A DNA stretch of 64,000 nt from Erigeron canadensis (GCF_010389155.1 NC_057767.1:7547765-7611764); one strand, 5' to 3'; numbered from the stretch's first letter, positions 46,227 through 59,090 are shown. Program-made: numbers and translations. The notes: generated by a model not told the origin, from the sequence alone.

Positions 46227-47421
46227 GTTGTGCCCATAACCAATTGCAAAGCTTCACATACGTACGTTGTTTTAAAATGTTCAAGTTAGAATGTAACGTA
46301 AAGACACGGACTCTATCTTTATTTGTATTGCCATCATAACTTTGATTCTTAACCCGAATCTACAAATTTGCATAAACTTGCCAACCATCATTGAACAAAT
46401 ACATGGTCCAATACTATTAAATATGTAGATAAGTGGCATCTTTACATGGATTGTGCCCTTTTTATATATTTTTATACTTAAATTTATTTCTAAAAAAAAA
46501 TTATTTTGACACATATTATATAGTTTAATTTTCTTTTATCTTTTGAACGACAATAACTGAATTATATTAATGATCACATAACAATATACTAGTGATCAAT
46601 ATACAAAATATAAAATCTAGATATATAAAACTTTACAGAATCTACACTCATTTTAGAATTTTAACTGCAAGTAAAAAAGTTGAAACAAATCTTATGCCAA
46701 TTACAACTAAACCGAGACATAAGAAAAGACCTCATCCACGAAGGTTGAGCCACCAGTTTACGCTTCCTAGTATTTTTGGTGCAATCTAATATAAGTTCTA
46801 AGGAAATCACAAAGGACACACTGAAAAAGACCTGAAGACCCGATCTCAATAATCTACCAAAGGATTCACGACTCATTCGTCCCACAATAAGCGAATTTTT
46901 CTATCTTGTAAATGTCATGAGAAATTTAAAATGGTATAAGTATTTACTTCTTTACGGAACAAACCACTTCTTCTCTTTTTTAACTTTTCAGCCTTTAAAA
47001 TCCTTAAATATACCCCAAAAATATTTTTCAACCCTATTTACTCAAACTACCATCTCTTTTATTTACTGATTTAAATATCACATAATATTTTTTAAATGAA
47101 ATTATTTACAACATATGTGCTTCAACCCTTAAAATAAGTAAATAACTACACTAACCTTTTTTATATCAATCACTTTTACATTAGTAATCATATTATTACT
47201 TCCACCACCGCTGTCATCGTCACTGCCGTCATCGCACAGTATTGCGCAGGTACCCGTCAAAGTATAGTATAAAATACTTGAAGAACTATATTAGTTAATT
47301 TTAAACGTCAGTTACAAATTATGGACGGGAGTTCGTAATAGTTGAGAGACTAATTAAAGAGTGATCGAAAGTGGAGCTGAGCATGCATAATGAATTATCT
47401 TCAAGTAAAAAATATTTTGTA
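46227..47421. other. Intergenic, with a Helitron-like 3' end
   Basis: No exon is supported. 47195-47258 carries CCACCACCGCTGTCATCG..ATTGCGCAGGTACCCG, related to the 3' ends of 5112-5397 and 35254-35512; its 5' end was not found. Confidence 0.4.
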
Positions 47422-47431
47422 ACTTGTATGT

Positions 47432-49186
47432 AGGGGTGTTCGCGGTTTGGTTTTTACCCGGTTAAACTGTAAACCAAACCGTTTAAAAAACCGAAAAAAA
47501 CTAAACCGTTTTTTAATTTGGTTTTGGGTTTGGTTTGTAACCAAAACCGAATTAAATATGTGGTTTTTGGTTTGCTTATGGTTATATGATAATGAATTTG
47601 GTTAATACACTAAACTTGTATACACTAAACCGAAAAAACCGAATAACTTATAGTCACTAAACTTCAAAATTTGCAAATTATACACTAAACTTGTTACTTT
47701 TTTTCACTTTTGGTCACTGCGCCCAGTTTCGTTAGTTTTGCTCCGTTAAGTTGCACAGATTCGTTAGTTTTTTTTTCACTTTTCGTCTTTCCAATTATTC
47801 TATAACTAAAATCGATAATCGACAAACTTCAGTGATGAAAAGTGTAATTTACCTACTTTTTTTTTTATATATACCTCATTCATCCAATTTTAAATGTTAT
47901 TATTTTGATTTTTTCTTAATATTTTTACTTTTAACTTTGACTCTAAACATTTTTATTTATAACTTATAGTAGTTGGTGTAAATTTTATCAATGAAAAATA
48001 TATTTAAAAATTAGTTCATTATTATATGTTTTATAACAAATTTATATAATATAGACACAAATATTTATGGTTAAATCATAAGGCGTTATAGATTATCATA
48101 AAAAAAAACCTACAACACTTTACTTCAGATAAACATTAAATATCTTATTTTTATTTTCGTTTATTAATAGTTAATAAAATGAATTAAGAAAAACTATATA
48201 AGTTTATATAACACAAAAAAAAATTACGGTTAAAGTAGACATAAGAAGACTCGAAATTCAAACATAGTCACTAAATAAATCTATCTTTATAAATAAAAAT
48301 TTTTCAATAACAACTATTTCATCGTAGTTTAAAAAAACAATCATTTCATTTAATCAAACTACTGTATAACAAATAGATAGTAACTGTAAACATAAAAAAT
48401 TTGTTTCAAAACATAATAAATGAATATGTATTATCACTAATCGCCCAAAACAATATCTAAAACCTGAAGTTGGACCGATTATCGATTTTAGTTATGCAAT
48501 AATGGGAAGGATGAAAAGTGAATGAAAATTAACGAATCTGGGCAAGTTAACGGGGAAAAACTAACAAAGTTAACGCAGTGACTAAAAGTGAAAAAAAGTG
48601 ACAAGTTCAGTGTAGAATTTGCAGTCTTTGAAGTTTAGTGACTAAAAGTGAAAAACGTGTCAAGTTTAGGGACCAAAAGTGTAATTTTTCCTTAAAAATA
48701 TTTAATGCATATATATTTTTGTATGGATAGTTATTGATGTACTTTTTATTTTTTATGTCTATTTGTCTATTATGTCAACTTTTTCTTAAAATTAGAAAAA
48801 TTCAATTGACAAACAATGAAGAACTCGATGAAATTTTTTTTAATAATGATAACAAACAACAGTTTAGCAGTTTCAGTTATGTTTACTTATTTATCCATAT
48901 TGTGTTTGAAGTCTAAATTACTACTTTGGTGACAATTGAAATTATAAACCTATTTTGATTGAACACAAGTTAGACAAAAAAAAAATGGTAAAATTGTATT
49001 TTTCATATTTGGTTTTTTCGATTTTAAACTTAAACCGAACTGAATTCTAATTTGGTTTTTGATTTGGTTTTTTAATTTTGAATTAGGTTTTGGTTCGGTT
49101 TTGCTTTTAAAAAATAAAAATAAAAAAATCGAAAAACCCGAACCAAATAGACCGAATAACCGAAAACCGAACCGATGAACACCTTT
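47432..49186. mobile_element. Long-TIR DNA transposon (probable MULE-type), with nested inverted repeat
   Basis: A perfect 10-bp duplication ACTTGTATGT (47422-47431 and 49187-49196) flanks ends of the form GGGTGTTC(G/A)(C/T)CGGTTTGG, rich in GGTTTGG/AACCGAA. A second inverted repeat lies inside: 47650-47840 pairs with 48450-48640, sharing AGTCACTAAACTTCAAA, TTTGGTCACTGCG-like and ACTAAAATCGATAATCG blocks. No transposase. The duplication length fits Mutator-like elements better than hAT. Confidence 0.75.
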
Positions 49187-49300
49187 ACTTGTATGTAGTT
49201 ATTCTTTCTTTCTTTAAACAAACAATAATAAAAACGTATCAAAATCAAATCTCCATTTAATTTTGTAAAAGTTAATATCCCCATTTAATGTTTATGCATC

Positions 49301-49310
49301 TATAAATATA
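49301..49310 (+). promoter_or_regulatory. TATA box of the eight-cysteine peptide gene
   Basis: TATAAATATA lies 95 bases before the ATG at 49396, a normal spacing for a plant gene with a short leader. It supports this start. Confidence 0.6.
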
Positions 49311-49395
49311 GTTAGGTAGGTTTTCACTAAGTTCCATCTAGACCTAGCTATAATAATAATAATAATACTTATCATCTCTTACATTTTGATTTTAC

Positions 49396-49698
49396 ATGAA
49401 GTTTATTGGTTCTTTTGTTGTGATGTTCATGGTAACAATGCTAATAGGTATATCATATTCTAAAGTACCAATATCTCCTCAAGGACTACCACCAGCAATC
49501 AATTGCGATCCTCATGATCTAATACCTGATTGTGAGAAAGCTTTGGCTGGCGAACCGGTATCCTTGACATGTTGTAATAAGTTAAAACAACGTAAAGATT
49601 GTTTTTGCTCTTACGAAAAATGGTTTCATACTTTTTATAATGTTAAACAAAAGTGTGAAATCGATTTTGACCCTATATGTGGCATAATGTCTAACTAG
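49396..49698 (+). CDS. Secreted eight-cysteine peptide, lipid-transfer-protein-like
   Basis: 100 residues, intronless. A signal peptide is clear (MKFIGSFVVMFMVTMLIGIS, cleavage near residue 22). Cysteines are at 37, 46, 59, 60, 69, 71, 87 and 95, giving C-X8-C-X12-CC-X8-CXC-X15-C-X7-C. This is the eight-cysteine motif; the spacings are nearest nsLTP type 2 (C-X7-C-X13-CC-X8-CXC-X23-C-X6-C), but the CXC-to-C gap is short. Such proteins bind lipids in the apoplast or act in defence or cuticle building. A TATA box lies at 49301-49310 and AATAAA at 49721-49726. It looks complete. It may belong to a divergent lineage-specific subgroup; tissue of expression cannot be told. Confidence 0.85.
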   Translation: MKFIGSFVVMFMVTMLIGISYSKVPISPQGLPPAINCDPHDLIPDCEKALAGEPVSLTCCNKLKQRKDCFCSYEKWFHTFYNVKQKCEIDFDPICGIMSN

Positions 49699-49720
49699 CT
49701 CATTTATGTAATTGTTACGA

Positions 49721-49726
49721 AATAAA
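49721..49726 (+). terminator. Polyadenylation signal of the eight-cysteine peptide gene
   Basis: AATAAA 23 bases after the stop codon. Confidence 0.5.
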
Positions 49727-50871
49727 GGTTCCCCATTCAAATATATCATCTAGTTGTATGTATCTTGTTGTGTTTGAGTTTGTTTTTGATTTTTCTTATT
49801 GATGCGAGAACAAAAATACTAAACCGATTATAAAAATAACCATTATATGATATGCAGGTCATTGAGTTCGGATCGGGTCAACAATTACAAAACCAAAATT
49901 ATTATCAGTTTTCTTCAATCGTGGTGGGTTATGGAGAATCCAAACAATATAATAAAACTTTTATGTAACTAAAAATCGGGGATCCAAATTTATTTTAAAG
50001 ATATAAAATAAACGAGGGCTTAAGAGAAATTATATGATTTCGCGTAGTAGACGCATTTAGAAAGAATTATGTTGGTTGTTAGCGTGTGACATAAGAATGA
50101 TGCGTAATAGAAAGAGGTTGTATAAGATGAAAATTATAACATGTATAAAATGAAAATAAAAAAGGAAGGCTATAACATGTATATGTATACTATATGTCAA
50201 TAATAGTGAAATGTTCACTATTAATGGTGGTTTTATTTAGTATCAAGGGTTTATGGTGATAGGTTTTAGTTGAACTTTTAATTCGGCTGTAAATAATGAT
50301 GGTATCTTTATTTTTTATAGTGATGATTTTATTAGTATAAAAGGCTTATGAATATGAGTTTTTATAGTTTTTTGAAGTTAATTGACTTTGTATTAACATG
50401 TATGATTTTTAAGTCATTCTTAGATGTTTATCATACCAATATCAATCTACTTACATAGTTACACTAGCAAATTTACCCGAGTTCAACCCGGGCGTTTTAA
50501 TTAAAATATAAAATTATAAAATATGCATGTAATTATCTACTTACATAGTTACGCTAGCAAATTTACCCAGGTTTAACCCGGGCCTTTTAATTAAAATATA
50601 AAACTATAAAATGTAATTTTTGTTATTAATTATAAATTGATATGAAGATAATGAATTGAATAACATAATAATTATAAAAAAAAATTTGTTTATAATAAAA
50701 AATTAGTAACTTTAAATAAGTATCTAGTGAACTATTTTTAATTAAATATATTTATGACATCATAATTAAAATAAAGAGTTTTTAAGTAAAAATGTAGACT
50801 TGCCACATCATAATTTTTCTAAAACTACTTTTAAAAGACAACTGTCTTTTATTTAGTATAGAGATAGAGAT
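49727..50871. other. Intergenic with a duplicated block
   Basis: No exon is supported. A ~65-base block with TAGCAAATTTACCC(G/A)(A/G)GTT and AACCCGGGC is directly repeated near 50457-50520 and 50548-50612. Related complementary words occur near 62655. It is probably part of a non-autonomous element interrupted by copia 2. Confidence 0.45.
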
Positions 50872-50876
50872 AGAGA

Positions 50877-51359
50877 TGTTGGAATAAACATGGTTTGATT
50901 CAAGGAAAAATACTCACCAGATGATCTTGTGTAACCTGTAAAGGCATTAAACATGTTTGCCATTGATTTCGGGTTCCCAAAACAAGGTGATTGAGTTAGG
51001 ATGAGATGGGTAATTCGGCTGTGATGTTATGCACGAATTTGAGAGGAGTAAACACACGAATTTGTGTGGGATTTTGTGTGTGTGATTAACCTTAACTTAG
51101 GGTTAATTACCCTTTATTTATAATGAGAGTAATTACACTTACCACCCTTTAGTAATTACACATTCAACCCCTGTGGTGTTTAATGCGTATACCATTAGTC
51201 CTCTTATTTACAATCACCTAATGAGAAACCCTATTCTACGCCTCTAAGAGTAAATACGCTAATCATATATTTACCTAGACATAGGGATTTCATTATCGTC
51301 AATTATCATATCAGGAATGATACATGATCAGTGACGGTCACACTAACGTGGTTCCAACA
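50877..51359 (-). repeat. 3' LTR of copia 2
   Basis: TGTTGGAATAAACATGG...TTCCAACA on the plus strand, equal in length to 59106-59588. Confidence 0.95.
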
Positions 51360-51370
51360 TTCTCCCACTT
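51360..51370 (-). other. Polypurine tract of copia 2
   Basis: The minus strand reads AAGTGGGAGAA immediately before the 3' LTR. Confidence 0.8.
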
Positions 51371-51449
51371 GACCGAGCGATCATTTATCTATGAGTATTT
51401 AAATAAGTTCTGGAATAATACTCATTTTGTTTTAAACCGAAATCATAGC

Positions 51450-53954
51450 TGTAACACCCCAACTAAGGCGGAACAATGAAATGTACAGAAAGTCGAGTAT
51501 TCAAAACAAATGATTATAAATAACATTCACCATAGCTTTATTTGATAAAAAGGAATTTATAAATGTACAAGCATGTGAACCAATTCCAAGTACAAATGCG
51601 TCCACCATACTTGAATATTAAGTTCACGAAACAAATATCAAGCACATGAATAGTATACTACAATGATTGAGGCGGATTCCATTGCCTTTCACAAGGTTTG
51701 ATATTCGACTCTAAAGTGCAATGCAAACAATCATGATGCATATAAATCCTCAAAGCTTATGCTAATTTCTGAAAAGCATGAAGAAAAAGTGTCAACTACG
51801 AAAACGTAGTTGGTGAGTGCATAGGTTTTTATATAAATCTTGGTACATCACCGTTTTAATACTTAGAAAACCGATTACTATTACATTTCGAAATACCCAA
51901 ACCATATGACCGACAAAAAATTCTCATATCATATTATCGAGTTTTTCCCAAATACCACAATGTCATATCAAGACTTGGAAAAATCCATAATAAAATTTCA
52001 GGTTCTCATTTGTCAAATCATCATGAGAGAAAAAGTATATGAATCGATTAATCGTATACCATACCAAAATCATTCGGTTACCAAAATCGTTTCAATATCA
52101 CCAATTTCAACGTCTTTCAAGATATCATATGAGGGACGATACCTAATCCGTATGTTCAAACAATTTCCAATTATCAACAATATTAATATCAATTTCACTT
52201 AGCCACAAGGGCATAATTCAATATCAATTTTGTTTAGCCACAAAGGCATAATTTACATAATTTTGATGAGTAAATGCTTGAGCCACTACTAAGACCGATT
52301 ATGTCCAAAATAATAAAAAAACACATGCCGTTAATCACGTGCAATAATAATAACAAAGGGGTCGTGCCATGGAGACGACCAATAAAGTAATAGAAGGGGG
52401 CGTGGTATATGATTGACCACTGATATAGTAGTTAGAGCACCGCGTGGTCGGACTGGGAATGATGGTCGTCACAAAGGCAAACCAAACATCCCACCGTTAC
52501 GCGTTGGGTGAGGGGACAAGTCCTAGTTGCGCAACTCTCAAACTACAGGTCTCTCGAAGAGTTAATAGTAGTGTACCGAGGTGAAACAGTTTGACAGTAC
52601 TCAATCTCATCATATAATATATAACAAATTGAACATACAATATAATTTCCATATCATAATCATTCTTTCAAATATCATTTCATAAAACAATTTTATTTAT
52701 CATGCTTTTCACCCCGAAAGTAAAACACATAAAAGAGTTTGAAAGAGGGCTATGACTCACCTTGATATGCCGCATATTATATTCACTTATCCAAAATGGG
52801 TACTTCCCATCAATCGCTCCATCATACATCCGTCACGTTTCTCAATCACATTTCAAAGCCAAGACTATCCCCTTGATGAACTCGGTTTTGGAGATGATTT
52901 TTGGGCAGAAATTTCGTGGCCTCTGTGTTCCTAATAACCCTTATTCCAAGCTTAAAACCACCCTTAATCCTTGCTTGAATCAACCCTTATATATTCTAGC
53001 ATAAACCCTTATTATTGTTATTGTTTGGATTTGATTTTGTCTTGTCTTTTTCTTTGTTGTTTGAGCCGAAATGAAGAGAAGAAAGGGAGAAGAAAATGCA
53101 GAAAAATTAAGAGGAAATGAGAGAGAGAAGGTGTTTGTGGGAGGGAATAATGTCGTGTGTGTTTTGGGGAGTGTAAGAGTGTGTAGGTTGAGTATTGTGT
53201 GAAGTAGTGTATTGGAAGTGTAATAAATGAAAGAGTGGTTGATTTTTGATTGGGTAAGGTGTTTTGGGAAGGGGGGAGGCCGAATTTTAGCTTAAATTTT
53301 GAGAAGGAAATTTGTTTTTGTTAGTTATTTCATGTCTAGGTACATTATGTATGTATGGGTGCATGTATGGTTAATTTAAATTACTAGTTAGTAGGCTTTT
53401 AAAAGACTTGTGTGATTGTATGAATATGTATATATATATGGCCGTATATATGTGTATGTGTTCATATATATTTGTGTTTTAATTTGTTAATTGACTCTTT
53501 GTTTATAAACTTGCATTTTATATAAGATATATATATATATATACTTATTATTATTCAACACTTTTAAATGCATATTAGCTTATAAATATATTTTTAGATG
53601 GTCATCATATATATATATGTGTTTGCATATACTTAGATTCTCTTGATGTTTAAATGGTTGGACATCTATAAGGATTTCCTGATTGTTATCACAACTTGTG
53701 AGTCTTGTACAAATATTTTTGCAACTTAACTTCTCGAATGAAACTTTTTGGTTCGTTGGCATTTCATCAAGTTCAATTGGAATTAATTGATAGCTTGAGG
53801 TTGTTTTGAATGATTATAGTTATTGTTTATGGCATTTCTAAGATAGCTAGTCATCTATGGTATTTCTAAGGCATTTCTCTTAATAAACCTCTACGGATCG
53901 ATACCTAGATAAGTATAAGTAAATAGTCCTAATTGGAAATTGAGGGTTGTTACA
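51450..53954. mobile_element. Nested solo LTR, probably Ty3/gypsy (chromovirus-like)
   Basis: A perfect duplication ATAGC (51445-51449 and 53955-53959) flanks a 2505-bp unit beginning TGTAACACCCC and ending GGTTGTTACA, i.e. TG..CA with short inverted ends. Size, ends and lack of coding fit a solo LTR; TGTAACACCC starts are frequent in plant gypsy chromoviruses. Family assignment is inference. Apparent frames inside (such as 51906-52202) show no domain. It interrupts the 3' untranslated part of copia 2. Confidence 0.75.
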
Positions 53955-54195
53955 ATAGCCAATAAGTACAGTCGTAGAGAAGAACATCATCTCAGGACCC
54001 CCACTAGTCAAACTATGACTCAAATTTAAAACTAATAAACAATGATCAATTGACTAAGACAAATTTTGTCACAATAATGTCAATACACCAATATGAGTAC
54101 TCAAAGTGTAATTAATAGACAAACAAAATCTGAATAAGGAGGAAAATTTTTAAATAATAATACTAATGACCAAATAAGTACAATATGCTATTAAA

Positions 54196-57100
54196 TTAAA
54201 CTAAGTCTTTAGTAAGCCCCATCTTCAACACGTGTCCTATGAAGACATTAGGAGGAAGACCTTTGGTCATCGGATCCGCTAGCATGTCATTTGTACTTAT
54301 GTACTCAATACAAAGAACATTTTTCTCGACCCGTTCGCGTACAAACAGATACTTTGTATCGAGATACAGCCCAGCGCCAGTTGAACTGTTACTGTTCGAG
54401 AAAGTTACGGCAGCTGAGTTATCACAGTAAAGCTTCAATGGTCTAGAAATGGAGTTGACGACTTTGAGTCCACTGACCAAATTCCTAATTAACATCCCAT
54501 GGCAAGTAGCATTATAAACGGCAATGTATTCAGCCATCATGGTGGACGTTGCAGTCAGTTTCTGCTTATGACTCCGCCAAGAGATAGGTCCGCCAGCTAA
54601 CATGAAAATATACCCAAAACTAGATTTCTTATCTTCCTTGCTTTTGGCAAAGTCGGAATTGGAATAGCCTACTACTTCTAGATTGTCACTTCTTTTATAC
54701 GTTAGTTTGTAGTCTTTGGTCCCTTGCAGATATCGTAGTACTTTCTTAGCTGCTTTCCAGTGTGCTAATCCAGGATTAGATAAGTAACGCCCTAGCATAC
54801 CGGCAATATAAGCGATATCTGGACGAGTACAGACCTGAGCATACATAATGCTCCCAACTACTGATGAGTAAGGTATCATCCTCATTTGCTCCTTTTCAAT
54901 CTCAGTGCTCGGACTTTGGAAAGTACCAAATACATCTCCTTTAACTACTGGAGCTACAGTGGGTGCGCAATGTTGCATGTTATAGCGTTCTAAAATCCGC
55001 TCAATATAGGCCCTTTGAGAAAGACCTAAAATACCATTATGCCTATCCCAATGTATTTCGATACCTATAACATAAGAGGCATCACCGAGATCTTTCATGT
55101 CGAATTTCTGCGAAAGCATCCGCTTCAACTCATGCAACATATCCAAGTTATTACTTGCTAGTAGAATATTGTCTACATACAAAACAAGGATTATAAAGTT
55201 ACTCCCACTGATCTTGAGATAGGTGCATTGATCCACTTGATTCTTTATGAAGTCTTGTTCTTTAATAACTTCATCAAACTTAAGGTACCACTGTCTCGAT
55301 GCTTGCTTCAACCCATATATGGATTTCTTTAACTTGCAGACCATGTGCTCTTTACCTTTTGGAATGAATCCTTCAGGTTGCCACATGTATACGTCTTCTT
55401 CCAAGTCTCCATTTAAGAAAGCTGTTTTGACATTCATCTGATGTAACTCAAGATCAAAGTGAGCTACTAGTGCCATAACGATCCTTAAAGAGTCTTTACG
55501 AGACACGGGAGAAAAGGTCTCTTGATAATCGACTCCAGCCTTCTGAGTATAGCCTTTCGCAACCAATCTGGCCTTATAGCGTTCGACGTTTCCTTTCGGG
55601 TCTAATTTGGTTTTGAAGACCCATTTGCAACCAACAGTTTTGGATCCTTTAGGAAGTTCAACCAATTCCCAAACGTCATTATGCTGCATGGAATTAAGCT
55701 CTTCAATCATGGCTTCATTCCACTGAGTGGCCTGATCACTATTAATGGCTTCTTTATATGAGGTAGGATCAATAAGCTTTCCAACATCCTCAACTTCAGT
55801 GAGATAAGTAATGAAGTCATCAAAATTAGTGGCCCTACGTGACCTCGATGATCTCCTAAGTTGATTTTCAGGATTTTCGGAAGATCCTTCAACATTAGTG
55901 GTCTCATGATTAACATTAGGAGGAGTTGGATCAGTGACATTCGGAGCAGCGTTCTGTACAAGAGGAGTTATCGGGGGAGTAATAATAACCGACAAATCAT
56001 TTCCCCCCGCTTCTTGTACTTCTTGCAAATCAAAGTTGTGATTTGTCGTGCTCCCACTGATCTCTGAGTTCTCTAGGAATGTGGCATGCTGTGTATCACT
56101 GATGCGAGTAGTGTGGGAAGGACTGTAAAACCGATAACCTTTTGAGTTATCCGGATAACCGACAAAGAAACATGTAATAGTCTTAGGATCAAGTTTCTTT
56201 AAGTTGGGGTTATAGAATTTAGCTTCGGCAGGACAGCCCCATACCCTCATATATCTAAGACTCGGTTTCTTCCCTCTCCATATCTCATGAGGAGTTTTAG
56301 GGACAGTTTTAAAAGGAACTCTATTGAGTATATGAACGGCTGTTTTTAAGGCCTCAGTCCAAAGGAAAGTAGGTAAGTTAGTGTTAGCAAGCATACTTCT
56401 CACCATGTCCATTAGGGTTCTATTTCTTCTTTCAGCAACACCATTTTGTTGAGGAGAACCAGGTATGGTGTATTAGTTAATTATGCCATGATCCTTACAA
56501 AAGTCATGGAAAGGACCAGCGGCTTGACCAACGTCAGTATGTCTACCATAATACTCACCTCCTCTATCTGATCTTACAACTTTTATTTTACGTTCAAGTT
56601 CGTTTTCAACCAAAGTTTTAAAATCAATAAAAGTTTGCAAGGATTCAGACTTTTCCTTAATCAAATAAAGGTGCATATAACGTGAATAATCATCAATAAA
56701 TGTAATAAATGAAGTATGTCCTGTAATGGAAGCGGGATAGGGGCCATTTATATCAGTATGAATTATTTCCAACAAGTTGGAACTTCTGGTGGCTCCTTTC
56801 TTATTCCCTTTAGCCATTTTGCCTTTGAGACATTGAATACATGTTTCAAAGTCACTGAAGTCAAGAGATGGTAAGATTCCATCCTTTACGAGTCGTGTCA
56901 TGCGATCTCGTGAGATGTGACCAAGACTTTTATGCCACAACATGGAGGAATTCTCTTGTTGCTTAAGTGATTTTGTCCTTGTTTTAGTTATATCATCAAC
57001 ATTAAAAGATAACAAAGATTGTGAGAAATTATGATCTAGTTCTAACTTATACAGCAATCCATCCAAGAAACCACGACCAAGCAATTCATTATTAAGAGTA

Positions 57101-58185
57101 ATAGTAATCTTGCCGAAACCATGAATTATTACAAAACCTTCAATGTCTAGTCTAGAAATAGATACGAGATTCCGAGTAATTCTCGGTACATATAAGGTAT
57201 CTACTAGTCTAATACATTTTCTAGTGCTCATATGTAAAATATAAGTTCCCATGGCTTCGACATCTAAAAAATCACCACTTCCAACTCTAAGTTTTCTTTG
57301 GCCCTTTGGTAGCTTCTGGATTGTATGGAATCCCTGCATTGAGTTAGTCACATGAACCATAGAACCAGAGTCACCCCACCATGTATTAACAGGAACATCA
57401 GTAGTAAAAGAATCAAATATTACATAAAGTACGTTACCTTTCTTAGCTAGCCATTCCTTGAACTTAGGGCAATCTTTCTGAACATGCCCTTGAGTACGAC
57501 AGAACTTACATTTGATGTTCAAGACATTAGAGCTAGAGGCAACTGCACCAGGACTGATCTTTGAAGCTTTCTTTCCAGTCTTGTTATTGTTGTTACCCTT
57601 CCTCTTCTTAGAATTAGCAGTGGTAGTAAGGTGAACAGCTTCAGGTTTCTCGAGCTTAAGGCGATCCTCTTCTTGTTGACACATTGCAATCAGTTCACTC
57701 ATCTTCCATTTATCTTTCTAAGCATTATAGTTAATTTTGAAGGCATCAAATTGAGCAGGCAATGATGTCATTATGAAATGCACAATAAAATTATTAGAGA
57801 CTTCCATTTCGAGAGTCTTAAGCTTGTTCGCCATGTCACTCATTTTCATTATGTGTTCACGGACACAACTACTTTCATCATATTTCAGAGTAAGCATCTT
57901 TAGCATTAAACTGCTTGCATGCGCTTTAGACGATCCCTTGAAGTAATCCTCAACAGATTTGAGGTAATCTCTGACTTTGTCAGACTCAGGGATAGCTCCT
58001 CGAAGACCAAGGGGAATAGAGTTTTTGACCGTCATAAGTGATAACCGATTTGCCTTGTCCCACTTCTCAAATGTTGCATTCTGTTCTGCAGTAGAGTTCG
58101 CAGTAATAGCATCGGGTTCATCATTACGAATGGCATAGTCAAGGTCAAGCAGTGTAGTTTGCACCGGTAAGTGGCTGAATGCCAA
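54196..58185 (-). pseudogene. gag-pol of copia 2 with two stop codons
   Basis: One minus-strand frame runs from gag to RNase H. Gag (58185-57718) is a UBN2-type domain whose N-terminus is not seen in frame: a TAG precedes it at 58195-58197. After TAG at 57718-57720 come the zinc knuckle CKFCRTQGHVQKDC, protease with intact DSG, the pre-integrase HH-CC region and integrase core. After TAA at 56473-56475 come the integrase C-terminus, reverse transcriptase (YVDN instead of YVDD) and RNase H (DNSAAV, ADPMTKG) to the stop at 54196. The frame is otherwise unbroken. Both internal stops stand where relatives have Gln, so both fit a C-to-T change. The element cannot move on its own. Confidence 0.9.
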
Positions 58186-58195
58186 GAGTAGGTGC

Positions 58196-59090
58196 TACAG
58201 TGGAAATAAGGAGGATATAGATTTAGGATACAAGTAATAGAAGATTAATAAAGTAATGCCAAAAACTAAGGGCAATTAGATTATAGTGACATAATTAGCT
58301 ATCTAAAGCAGACTAAGCAATATCTATAAAACTAATGGAACTAAAGTAATGCCTAAACTTAACTAAGGGCTAATAATAATGTTCCTTATAATAACATAAT
58401 TAGATATCCAAGGCTTATTGAGTAATGTTTCTAAAAGTAATGGAACTAACGTAATGCCTAAATACGTAAGAGGCTAAAGTAATGTTCCTAAAAGTAATGA
58501 GACAAAGACCATTATACTTGTGAATAAGTAATGGAAAAAATGTCTCAGAAAAAATAATTTTCAAAAAATAAGAGACAAATTTAGCCACAAAATTATAAGG
58601 TAAAATTAGTAAGCACGAGTTCATTCATCAGCTAAAATCATCTTTAGTTTAATACGAACTTAAGTTATAACTCGTGAATAAGTAAGCACGAAGTAGACCA
58701 TAAGTTCGTGATGATGTAAGCACGAAGGTAACATAAGTCAACACGATGTTCTTGTGATGACGTCAGCACGAAGAAGTCATAAGTCTACACAAAGTTCGTG
58801 ATGACGTCAGCGTGAAGACAATCTGGTTCGTCTAATGACGTCAGCACGAAGTAGTAATGAGTTCGTCTGAAGATAGCTGACTTCGTCTGAAGATAGCTGA
58901 CTTCGTGCGAAGACATGAGCGCGAAGGTGGTGCAAAAACTGTGATGACGTCAGCACGAAGTAGTTTTGAGTTCGTGATGACGTCAGCACGAATTCGTGAT
59001 GACGTCAGCACGAGTTTCTTCATTCTGCAGCTTCTAAGTTCGCGTAAAACCCTCGAAACGAACCAAAAACATAACAGGACTTCGTAACGC
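58196..59090 (-). other. Untranslated leader of copia 2 with TGACGTCA array
   Basis: Between the primer site and gag. 58690-59015 has repeated GTTCGTGATGACGTCAGCAC-type units with six perfect TGACGTCA palindromes: 58758-58765, 58802-58809, 58836-58843, 58945-58952, 58978-58985 and 59000-59007. TGACGTCA is the core bound by TGA-class and other bZIP factors. 58330-58500 has AAGTAATG(G/A)AACTAA-type repeats. Confidence 0.8.

Noticed and set aside
51906..52202. 98-codon frame inside the nested solo LTR
   Set aside because: No domain, AT-driven composition, located in an LTR.
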